Assembly: GCA_002315795.1 (NCBI GenBank)
Contig: DCIF01000082.1
Coordinates: forward strand, 1 to 5,246
Length of the DNA: 5,246 bases
Direction: 5' to 3'
Source: Bacteroidales bacterium UBA1733
GTDB lineage: Bacteria; Bacteroidota; Bacteroidia; Bacteroidales; UBA3663
Each line of letters begins with the position of its first letter. Within the stretch, counting starts at the first letter, position 1. The notes beneath the pieces were generated by a model, which saw only the letters and a program-made list of their open reading frames with translations, searched no databases and had not been told where the DNA came from. Shown here piece after piece: positions 1 through 5,246 of the stretch. The position numbers were made by a program, and so were the translations under genes.

Positions 1-359
1 TTCAGTTCATCTTCAGCAATGTAATTAGAACCGAACTTATCTTTATTAGCAATGATGCTAATAGGAGTCTGCAGCGTGTCACTGACCAAAGGAATCGTCT
101 GTCCGTTAAGTACAAGACAGAAGAAATCTGGTCCTCCTTGTTCAACAGTTGGCTTAAAGCTAAACTTCCCATCCTCTCCCAGAGTCAATGTATCAACCAT
201 CACTGGATTGCTGCCAGATAGATGCATCAAGGTAAGCTTTTCGCCTTTAGCATCACTAACCGTACCGTTGATAGTGACTGTACCTTTGTCATTAGTACAA
301 CTACATATCAGCGACAAGGTGATTGCCGCCAATAAAATAAACAATGTATTACTTCTCAT
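1..359 (-). CDS. Lipoprotein with DUF4369-like domain, N-terminal part (runs off left edge)
   Basis: The minus-strand frame is open from an ATG at 359-357 to the window edge, giving 119 codons with no stop. The protein starts MRSNTLFILLAAITLSLICSC: a basic N-terminus, a hydrophobic segment at about residues 5-18, and a lipobox-like I-C-S-C with Cys21 as the probable lipidated residue, so it should be membrane-anchored. Residues 27-110 have the look of DUF4369: a beta-rich stretch with INGTVSDAKGEKLTL, then a VDTLTLGEDGKFSFK motif, then FFCLVLNGQTIPL. In Bacteroidota, DUF4369 usually precedes a C-terminal thioredoxin-like (AhpC/TSA or TlpA type) domain, so the missing part may carry a CxxC active site; that is inference. 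The start is supported by a minus-strand promoter about 40 bp upstream. The product family is a recognition from memory, not a search result. Confidence 0.8.
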   Translation of the reverse strand, partial: MRSNTLFILLAAITLSLICSCTNDKGTVTINGTVSDAKGEKLTLMHLSGSNPVMVDTLTLGEDGKFSFKPTVEQGGPDFFCLVLNGQTIPLVSDTLQTPISIIANKDKFGSNYIAEDEL

Positions 360-398
360 TTGTAAGTTTATAAATGCTATTTATCAGTATTAGTGGCG

Positions 399-430
399 CA
401 AATATATGGCTTTTCATCGGGAAAAACAAA
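399..430 (-). promoter_or_regulatory. Bacteroidota-type promoter for the leftward lipoprotein gene
   Basis: Read on the minus strand, 406-399 is TATATTTG, an exact match to the Bacteroidota -7 consensus TAnnTTTG. TTTG at 430-427 lies 20 bp upstream and fits the -33 element; a second TTTG at 434-431 is adjacent. Transcription would start near 392-396, leaving an A/T-rich leader of about 35 nt before the ATG at 359, with no Shine-Dalgarno site, which is normal for this phylum. Confidence 0.7.
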
Positions 431-442
431 CAAAAGAGATTA

Positions 443-466
443 TTTTTTTGTTTTTTTTCTTTTTTT
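443..466. promoter_or_regulatory. T-rich tract shared by two divergent promoters
   Basis: The + strand reads T7-G-T8-C-T7, an almost unbroken 24-base T tract. It lies just upstream of the -33 elements of both divergent promoters: 11 bp from the rightward one at 477 and 8-12 bp from the leftward ones at 427-434. A/T-rich tracts in this position often act as UP-like elements or bend DNA. That role is inferred; only the tract and its position are seen. Confidence 0.4.
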
Positions 467-476
467 GTGTCGAAAA

Positions 477-508
477 TTTGATTATCTAATGTTTTATGAG
501 TAACTTTG
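477..508 (+). promoter_or_regulatory. Bacteroidota-type promoter for pnp
   Basis: TTTG at 477-480, a 20-bp spacer, and TAACTTTG at 501-508 match the Bacteroidota -33/-7 promoter (TTTG, TAnnTTTG). The expected transcription start is around 512-516, which gives pnp an untranslated leader of about 100 nt. No other good -7 match lies between here and the pnp ATG. Confidence 0.75.
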
Positions 509-541
509 CGCAGTTTATTAAGTACCTTTCAAAGGCAAGAA

Positions 542-568
542 TCCAAGATTGCCGAGTGGGGTCTTGGA
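542..568 (+). promoter_or_regulatory. Hairpin in the pnp mRNA leader
   Basis: TCCAAGA at 542-548 is perfectly complementary to TCTTGGA at 562-568, making a 7-bp stem with a 13-nt G-rich loop. It lies about 28 nt after the predicted transcription start and 43 nt before the pnp ATG. A smaller inverted repeat, CCTTTCAAAGG, lies just upstream at 525-535. In Escherichia coli, PNPase controls its own mRNA through a leader stem-loop cut by RNase III. Whether this different leader does anything similar is inference from position only. Confidence 0.35.
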
Positions 569-611
569 CATTAAAGACGATTATTACATTTTTCGAGTTA
601 TAAAAACATTT

Positions 612-2966
612 ATGGTAAACAATTTGGTTAATCCAATCAAGAAGACCATTACCCTGAGCGATGGACGTACCATCACTCTTGAGACGGGTAAGGTAGCGAA
701 GCAGGCAGATGGTGCCGTAGAGCTTCGCATGGGTGGCACGATGCTTCTCGCCACCGTATGTACAGCACGTACCGTGACTCCAGGTACAGATTTTATGCCT
801 TTGACTGTGGAGTATAAGGAAAAGTATGCGTCAGCAGGCCGTTTCCCCGGCGGTTTTACCAAGCGTGAGGGTAAGGCAAGCGACTATGAGATTCTGACCA
901 GCCGCCTCGTTGACCGTGCTCTTCGTCCTCTTTTCCCTAGCAATTATCACGCTGAGACTTTCGTCAACGTGACTATGTATAGCTCTGATAAGGAGAACCA
1001 GCCTGATGCACTCGCTGGACTTGCAGCATCGGCTGCTATGGCTGTCTCTGGCATTCCTTTTGAGGGCCCTATCTCCGAGGTTCGTGTAGTTCGTATCAAT
1101 GGCGAGTTTGTGATTGATCCTACTTTCGAGCAGATGGAACAGGCTGACATGGATCTGATGGTAGCTGCTACCTATGACAACATCATGATGGTAGAGGGTG
1201 AGATGAAAGAAGTTTCTGAGCAGGATCTGCTTGGTGCTCTCAAGGCTGCTCATGAGGCTATCAAGGTTCATTGTCTTGTACAGAAGGAGCTCATGGAGGC
1301 TGTCGGCAAGCCTGTATTCGAGTACTGCCACGAGGTTAATGACGAGGAGCTCCGCGCTGACGTCAAGGCTAAGTGCTATCAGGGTTGCTACGACATCGCT
1401 AAGAGCGGCAACAAGAACAAGCATGAGCGTGAGGATGCATTTGTAGCTGTCAAGGATGCCTTCATTGAGGCTCTCCCTGAGGAGAAGAAGGAAGACGAAG
1501 AGGTTCTTGGCATGGTAGAGCGCTATTTCCATGACGTAGAGCGTGAGGCTATGCGTCGTTGCGTACTCGATGAGGGTACTCGTCTCGATGGTCGTGCACT
1601 CAACGAGGTGCGTCCTATCTGGATCGAGCCAGATTATATCCCAGGCCCTCACGGTTCAGCAATCTTCACCCGTGGTGAGACACAGGCACTCGTTACCTGT
1701 ACCCTCGGCACTAAGATGGATGAGAAGATGGTTGATGATGTACTCCGCAATGGTTATGACAAGTTCCTCCTCCACTACAACTTCCCTCCATTCTCAACGG
1801 GTGAGGCAAAGGCTCAGCGTGGCGTAGGTCGTCGTGAGATCGGTCACGGTCACCTTGCTTGGCGTGCTGTGAAGGAGATGATCCCTGCAGATTTCCCTTA
1901 CACCGTACGTGTGGTTTCAGACATTCTTGAGTCTAACGGCTCTTCTTCTATGGCTTCTACCTGTGGCGCTACCCTTTCAATGCGCGACGCTGGTATCCCA
2001 ATGATCCGTCCTGTATCTGGTATCGCTATGGGCCTGATCAAGGACGAGGATGGTCCTAAGTATGCAGTTCTCTCAGACATCCTTGGCGATGAGGATCACC
2101 TCGGCGACATGGACTTCAAGGTATGTGGTACCGAGAAGGGTATTACTGCTACCCAGATGGATATCAAGTGCAACGGTCTTTCATACGAGATTCTTGAGAA
2201 GGCACTTCTCCAGGCGAAGGAAGGTCGCGCTCACATCCTTGGCAAGATGCTCGAGGCTCAGCCACAGGTTCGTGAGGATCTTAAGGAGCATGCTCCACGC
2301 ATGGTTGCCTTCGACATCGATAAGGAGTTTATCGGTGCAGTGATCGGCCCTGGCGGCAAGATCATTCAGGGCATTCAGGAGGAGACCGGTGCTACCGTTA
2401 CCATCGACGAGGCTGATGGCAAGGGTCATGTAGCTATCTCTTCAGCTAACAAGGCAGCTATCGACGCTGCTGTGGCTAAGATAAAAGCAATCGTTGCTAT
2501 CCCTGAGGAGGGTGAGATCTACACCGGTCCCGTCAAGAACATCCAGACCTTCGGTGCATTCGTTGAGTTCATGCCAGGCAAGGATGGATTGCTCCATATT
2601 TCTGAGATCGACTGGAAGCGCTATGAGACCATGGAGGAGACAGGCATTAAGGAGGGCGATATCCTCACCTGCAAGCTCCTTGAGGTGGATAAGAAGACCG
2701 GCAAGTTCCGTCTCTCTACCAAGGCGCTTAAGCCTAAGCCAGAGGGATACGTAGAGCCAGAGGCTCGTCCTCGTCGTGAGGATCGTCCAGAGCGTCCTCG
2801 TCGTGACTTCGGTGATCGTCAGGATCGTCCTCGTCGTGATTTCGGTGATCGTCAGGATCGTCCACGCCGCGATTTCGGAGATCGTCCTCGTCGTGACTTC
2901 GGTGACCGTCAGGACCGTCCTCGTCGCAACTTCGGTGAGAACCGCGAGAACAACGAGCAGAACTAA
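612..2966 (+). CDS. pnp: Polynucleotide phosphorylase (PNPase), 784 aa
   Basis: PNPase degrades RNA 3' to 5' using phosphate, releasing nucleoside diphosphates, and can run in reverse; it acts as a cytoplasmic trimer. Domains in order: first RNase PH-like core (about 12-215), all-alpha linker (about 250-325), second catalytic RNase PH core (about 335-545), KH (about 563-625) with GPGG at 579-582, and S1 (about 632-704). The phosphate-site SNGSSSMAS is at 441-449. Asp495, Asp501 and Lys503 in the [12 protein letters not shown] block match the E. coli catalytic Asp486, Asp492 and Lys494. Residues 719-780 form an Arg-rich repeat tail. I chose the ATG at 612 because the family begins near NPIKKTI; the frame stays open back to a TTG at 549, but those 21 residues do not resemble the family. 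Codon use is strongly biased (CGT, GAG, AAG, GGT), as in highly expressed genes. The next gene starts 6 nt after the stop. Confidence 0.97.
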   Translation: MVNNLVNPIKKTITLSDGRTITLETGKVAKQADGAVELRMGGTMLLATVCTARTVTPGTDFMPLTVEYKEKYASAGRFPGGFTKREGKASDYEILTSRLVDRALRPLFPSNYHAETFVNVTMYSSDKENQPDALAGLAASAAMAVSGIPFEGPISEVRVVRINGEFVIDPTFEQMEQADMDLMVAATYDNIMMVEGEMKEVSEQDLLGALKAAHEAIKVHCLVQKELMEAVGKPVFEYCHEVNDEELRADVKAKCYQGCYDIAKSGNKNKHEREDAFVAVKDAFIEALPEEKKEDEEVLGMVERYFHDVEREAMRRCVLDEGTRLDGRALNEVRPIWIEPDYIPGPHGSAIFTRGETQALVTCTLGTKMDEKMVDDVLRNGYDKFLLHYNFPPFSTGEAKAQRGVGRREIGHGHLAWRAVKEMIPADFPYTVRVVSDILESNGSSSMASTCGATLSMRDAGIPMIRPVSGIAMGLIKDEDGPKYAVLSDILGDEDHLGDMDFKVCGTEKGITATQMDIKCNGLSYEILEKALLQAKEGRAHILGKMLEAQPQVREDLKEHAPRMVAFDIDKEFIGAVIGPGGKIIQGIQEETGATVTIDEADGKGHVAISSANKAAIDAAVAKIKAIVAIPEEGEIYTGPVKNIQTFGAFVEFMPGKDGLLHISEIDWKRYETMEETGIKEGDILTCKLLEVDKKTGKFRLSTKALKPKPEGYVEPEARPRREDRPERPRRDFGDRQDRPRRDFGDRQDRPRRDFGDRPRRDFGDRQDRPRRNFGENRENNEQN
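2793..2939 (+). repeat. In-frame tandem repeat encoding the [11 protein letters not shown] tail of PNPase
   Basis: Five consecutive units encode [11 protein letters not shown] or a shortened form: full 33-bp units at 2793-2825, 2826-2858 and 2883-2915, and 24-bp units at 2859-2882 (lacking the RQD codons) and 2916-2939 (RPRRNFGE). They correspond to PNPase residues 728-776. The units differ mostly at synonymous sites (GAC/GAT, CGT/CGC, GGT/GGA), so the peptide is better conserved than the DNA. Repeats of this kind readily change copy number. The tail is rich in Arg, Asp, Gly and a spaced Phe, and is predicted to be disordered and able to bind RNA. Confidence 0.9.
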
Positions 2967-2972
2967 TTCAGG

Positions 2973-4361
2973 ATGAATAGTCCCTATTTATACCATCCGC
3001 AGCCTTCATCCTTGAGGGCTGCGGATGCTGTTTTATCTCATATTTCACATCATAATACGTGGAATAGGCTCTTTTCTCAGGGCAAAATGCTCGGAGTGCT
3101 GATTGTTGAACTTCCTCCTACCCTTTCGGACACAGCAACAGTTGAGCCAACCCTTCCATGTTTACACCTTATTAATAATACGTGCGCATATCTATGTGCC
3201 TATAGTGGTGTGATTAATGGATTAGAAGACCCTGACCATTATTTCGTTCCTCCTATCTATGATTTACAGAATCCAGAGGATTTCTATATACAGAAAGATG
3301 CAGAAATATCAGATATTAACCATCGTATCAAAACACTGGAAGAAGGTAAAGATACAAGGGCTATTCAAGAACTGAAACAAAAGCGAAAACTACTGAGTCT
3401 AAGTCTTCAAAAGGAGATCTTTGAACATTTCTCGTTCTCCAATCAGGATGGGAAGTACAAAAACATAGTTCAGATCTTCTCTGAATCGAAACGAGGTCTC
3501 CCTCCTGGTGGAGCTGGAGAGTGTGCAGCGCCACGCTTGCTACAATACGCGCATCAGCATAGCTTGAAGCCACAGGCTCTGGTTGAATTCTGGTTTGGTG
3601 TATCTCCCAAAGGTATCTTGCGTGTACACGGACAGTTTTATCCATCCTGTATCGAGAAATGTAGTCCTATCCTAAGATATATGACTGCAGGTATCGAAGC
3701 AGGAGAAGTATCAGAAGCGGCACCCCCTCTTCCTATCGACCATCTTACGGTCCTTTATGAAGATGAGTATCTTATTGCCGTCGAAAAACCAGCAGGAACG
3801 CTATCCGTGCCAGGCAAAGTCTCTGAGGACTCGGTAGAAACGGAACTTCATAAGCTGTATCCAGAAGTCAAAGGGCCGATGCTCGTACACCGTCTGGATC
3901 AAGCGACCTCTGGCATCTTATTGGCTGCGAAAAATGCACAAGTGCATAAAGATCTGCAGCAAGACTTTGAGGCACATGACATTCAGAAAGAGTACCTTGC
4001 CTGGCTCGACGGGAAGCTACCTTCCGTTTGCGGTGTCATCAACCTGCCAATCTGTCCGAATCCGGATGATCGTCCACGTCAGATTGTTGATTTTATCTTT
4101 GGCAAAAAAGCAGTCACTTATTACGAAGTTATAAAGAAGACTGAGAATCATACATTAGTGCGATTCTCTCCACTCACGGGTAGAACACATCAACTAAGAC
4201 TGCATGCAGCTTCCATATTTGGCCTCGGACATGCTATCTCAGGAGATACCATCTACGCAGGAACGCAGGATATAAGACTGAAGCTTCATGCCAACAAGTT
4301 AACTTTCACGCATCCGATTACAGGCAAAACTATCAGTTTAGAATCACATATAGAGGTATGA
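2973..4361 (+). CDS. RluA-family pseudouridine synthase with long N-terminal extension, 462 aa
   Basis: It isomerises uridine to pseudouridine in structured RNA. The catalytic domain spans about 255-455: HRLDQATSG at 306-314 holds the catalytic Asp309, followed by LPICPNPDDRPRQ, GKKAVTYYEV and SPLTGRTHQLRLH. The LP..C....RP+Q and GK.A.T.YEV pattern is closest to E. coli RluA (23S rRNA U746 and tRNA U32), but the substrate here is not proven. No S4 domain is seen. Residues 1-250 are an extension found in long-form members: a conserved HPQPSSLRAADAV...GKMLGVLIVE start, FVPPIYDL, a charged helical and probably coiled-coil stretch at about 108-152, then PPGGAGECAAPRLLQYA, LVEFWFGVSPK and HGQFYPSCIEKCSPIL with Cys183, Cys226 and Cys230. 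As I recall, relatives are about 540-570 aa, with a longer coiled coil. The ATG at 2973 keeps the conserved N-terminus, lies 6 nt after pnp, and is followed at once by a strong hairpin within the coding sequence. Confidence 0.92.
   Translation: MNSPYLYHPQPSSLRAADAVLSHISHHNTWNRLFSQGKMLGVLIVELPPTLSDTATVEPTLPCLHLINNTCAYLCAYSGVINGLEDPDHYFVPPIYDLQNPEDFYIQKDAEISDINHRIKTLEEGKDTRAIQELKQKRKLLSLSLQKEIFEHFSFSNQDGKYKNIVQIFSESKRGLPPGGAGECAAPRLLQYAHQHSLKPQALVEFWFGVSPKGILRVHGQFYPSCIEKCSPILRYMTAGIEAGEVSEAAPPLPIDHLTVLYEDEYLIAVEKPAGTLSVPGKVSEDSVETELHKLYPEVKGPMLVHRLDQATSGILLAAKNAQVHKDLQQDFEAHDIQKEYLAWLDGKLPSVCGVINLPICPNPDDRPRQIVDFIFGKKAVTYYEVIKKTENHTLVRFSPLTGRTHQLRLHAASIFGLGHAISGDTIYAGTQDIRLKLHANKLTFTHPITGKTISLESHIEV
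2994..3034 (+). terminator. Terminator-like hairpin after pnp, inside the first codons of the pseudouridine synthase gene
   Basis: CATCCGCAGCC at 2994-3004 is perfectly complementary to GGCTGCGGATG at 3017-3027. The stem continues inward with a T-G wobble and three further pairs to a TCCT loop (3009-3012), making 15 consecutive pairs. It is followed by CTGTTTTAT, with four T at 3031-3034. It starts 27 nt after the pnp stop and covers codons 8-19 of the downstream gene. It can be read as an intrinsic terminator or attenuator, or as a 3'-end stabiliser for pnp mRNA. The T-run is short, so termination may be partial. Confidence 0.6.
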
Positions 4362-4368
4362 GGACTCA

Positions 4369-5100
4369 CTATAGCAATCCTAATGGTCCATTTCCATGAC
4401 CGATCTGCTGGGTTCTCCCAGCTTCTATAGCGGCTGTAAGATAGCGTTTAGCTTCCTCTACAGCCGCTTTTAATGTGCATCCTTTAGCCAGAGTAGCCGC
4501 TATGGCCGACGAAAGTGTGCAACCTGTTCCGTGGAGATTGCGGGTTTGGATGCGTTTTTCAGTAAAAGAATACTGTTTACCATCCATCATTATTAATAGA
4601 TCGGTCATCTCCTCTCCTTCCGCATGACCTCCCTTTATGAGCATGTTTGCATTATAAGGAACAGGAAACAATGCGGATTCTGGCAGATTAGGAGTAATCA
4701 AAGTACATAGTGGAGCTAAGTGATTCTGTAAATAGGAAATGCAATCCTCTGCCATCAGTCGGGTACCAGAGGTACTTATCATCACAGGATCCCAAACCAC
4801 AGGAATCTGAACAGGCAAGTCAGAAAGACACTCCACAACGGCTTGAGCTACTTCCAGATTCGGGATCATACCAATTTTGACAGCTCGCACATCCAGATCT
4901 TCCAGTATCGAACATATCTGAGCCTTTACCATCTCTCCACTTACAGGCATCACCGCCTGTACACCCATCGTGTTCTGAGCTGTAAGAGCCGTGATGACAG
5001 TCACGCCAAACTGTCCCAAGGCTGTGATCGTCTTGAGATCCTGCTGGATACCAGCTCCTGCTGAGGTATCGCTTCCTGCTATGGTCAATACTACTTCCAT
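4369..5100 (-). CDS. thiD: Hydroxymethylpyrimidine/phosphomethylpyrimidine kinase ThiD, 243 aa
   Basis: ThiD phosphorylates 4-amino-5-hydroxymethyl-2-methylpyrimidine (HMP) and then HMP-phosphate, supplying HMP-PP to thiamin phosphate synthase in the cytoplasm. Ribokinase-fold hallmarks are TIAGSDTSAGAGIQQDLK at 6-23, ITALTAQNT at 36-44, VKIGMI at 74-79, VVWDPVM at 101-107, LITPNLPE at 134-141, LIKGGH at 154-159, and the anion-hole motif HGTGCTLSSA at 190-199 with Cys194 at the position of the catalytic Cys in ThiD. The C-terminus GHGNGPLGLL fits the family's GHG.GP ending. At 243 aa it is somewhat shorter than the usual 260-270: only about 12 residues separate LPE from the KGGH strand, against more than 30 in E. 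coli. The ATG at 5100 overlaps the end of the upstream TenI/ThiE-like gene by 10 nt, indicating translational coupling in a thiamin operon. The gene converges on the pseudouridine synthase gene with a 7-nt gap. Confidence 0.95.
   Translation of the reverse strand: MEVVLTIAGSDTSAGAGIQQDLKTITALGQFGVTVITALTAQNTMGVQAVMPVSGEMVKAQICSILEDLDVRAVKIGMIPNLEVAQAVVECLSDLPVQIPVVWDPVMISTSGTRLMAEDCISYLQNHLAPLCTLITPNLPESALFPVPYNANMLIKGGHAEGEEMTDLLIMMDGKQYSFTEKRIQTRNLHGTGCTLSSAIAATLAKGCTLKAAVEEAKRYLTAAIEAGRTQQIGHGNGPLGLL
4429..4471 (+). terminator. Possible intrinsic terminator for the rightward unit, inside the thiD 3' end
   Basis: AGCGGCTGTA at 4429-4438 is perfectly complementary to TACAGCCGCT at 4459-4468: a GC-rich 10-bp stem with a 20-nt loop, followed on the + strand by TTTAAT. 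It lies about 68 nt past the pseudouridine synthase stop and overlaps thiD codons 211-224 in antisense. The T-run follows the stem only on the + strand, so it would stop rightward transcription. The long loop and short T-run make this a weak candidate. Confidence 0.35.
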
Positions 5101-5246
5101 GCGTCTCCTAAAATCATAACACCACCAAAACCCATTTTTCGGACTTCTTCGATGCGATTAAAACATACTCCTCCAAGAGCCAGGACATCAGAATCAATAA
5201 TTCCCTGTTTATATGCATCCTCCAATTCTTCTTTAGAAAATGCTGC
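5091..5246 (-). CDS. TenI/ThiE-like thiamin phosphate synthase family protein, C-terminal part (runs off right edge)
   Basis: The minus-strand frame is open from the right edge to a TAG at 5093-5091, giving the last 51 residues. It includes FSKEELEDAYKQGIID, the phosphate-loop strand VLALGGV (21-27), and a C-terminal GFGGVMILGDAW. The ALGGV...FGG..+LGD.W pattern is typical of ThiE/TenI TIM-barrel proteins and, as I recall, closest to the short TenI-like members next to thiD in Bacteroidales thiamin operons. ThiE joins HMP-PP with thiazole phosphate to make thiamin phosphate; TenI is its relative that aromatises the thiazole. The fragment cannot settle which this is, because the catalytic N-terminal part is outside the window. 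Its stop codon overlaps the thiD start by 10 nt, so the pair is co-transcribed and probably translationally coupled. Confidence 0.85.
   Translation of the reverse strand, partial: AAFSKEELEDAYKQGIIDSDVLALGGVCFNRIEEVRKMGFGGVMILGDAWK

Noticed and set aside
52..393. Open frame of 113 codons on the + strand at the left end
   Set aside because: It is antisense to the lipoprotein N-terminus, whose signal peptide, lipobox and upstream promoter are far more convincing.
541..580. GCCGAGTGG string in the pnp leader resembling a tRNA D-arm
   Set aside because: No acceptor, anticodon or T-arm pairing can be built around it.
549..611. Upstream TTG start that would add 21 residues to PNPase
   Set aside because: The added residues do not resemble the PNPase N-terminus, and the region overlaps the leader hairpin; the ATG at 612 gives the expected family start.
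831..1652. Long open frame (273 codons) on the minus strand inside pnp
   Set aside because: It is fully antisense to the conserved PNPase catalytic region, has no recognisable motif, and is explained by the strong codon bias of pnp, which avoids codons that read as stops on the other strand.
2050..2976. Several + strand open frames in a second frame of pnp, including Arg/Val-rich ones over the repeat
   Set aside because: They are frame shadows produced by the repeated, codon-biased pnp sequence, with no family resemblance or start signals.
4295..4304. AAGTTAACTT perfect palindrome
   Set aside because: It is short, A/T-rich and within the coding sequence of a conserved domain; a 10-bp palindrome is expected by chance.
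4326..4340. AAACT-ATC-AGTTT inverted repeat near the end of the pseudouridine synthase gene, as a leftward thiD terminator
   Set aside because: The stem is only 5 A/T-rich pairs with a 3-nt loop, and no T-run follows it on the minus strand.

Overview
The window looks like chromosomal DNA from a Bacteroidales bacterium, most likely Prevotellaceae (Prevotella/Segatella-like). The reasons are two promoters of the Bacteroidota type (TTTG, 20 bp, TAnnTTTG), A/T-rich start regions without clear Shine-Dalgarno sites, a DUF4369-like lipoprotein, a PNPase with an Arg-rich tail, a long-form RluA-family pseudouridine synthase, and a TenI/ThiE-like gene overlapping thiD. The genus is an inference. I see no mobile element, CRISPR array, tRNA or rRNA.

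Layout: (1) Positions 1-359, minus strand, hold the N-terminal 119 codons of a lipoprotein that runs off the left edge. (2) Positions 360-611 are a 252-base divergent intergenic region. It has back-to-back promoters around a T-rich tract and a roughly 100-nt pnp leader with a hairpin. (3) Positions 612-2966 encode pnp, which ends in a tandem [11 protein letters not shown] repeat tail. (4) After 6 nt, positions 2973-4361 encode an RluA-family pseudouridine synthase with a long N-terminal extension. A strong 15-bp hairpin sits inside its first 20 codons, just after the pnp stop. (5) After a 7-nt convergent gap, positions 4369-5100 on the minus strand encode ThiD. It overlaps by 10 nt the end of a TenI/ThiE-like gene (5091-5246) that enters from the right edge.

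How the genes work together: pnp and the pseudouridine synthase are both RNA-metabolism genes on one strand and probably share a transcript, with the embedded hairpin able to attenuate read-through. The TenI/ThiE-like gene and thiD are the end of a thiamin biosynthesis operon running in the opposite direction. The genes themselves belong to known families. The least ordinary aspects are the terminator-like hairpins buried in coding sequence at both tight junctions, the repeat tail of PNPase, and the uncharacterised N-terminal module of the pseudouridine synthase. I do not see a wholly new system.
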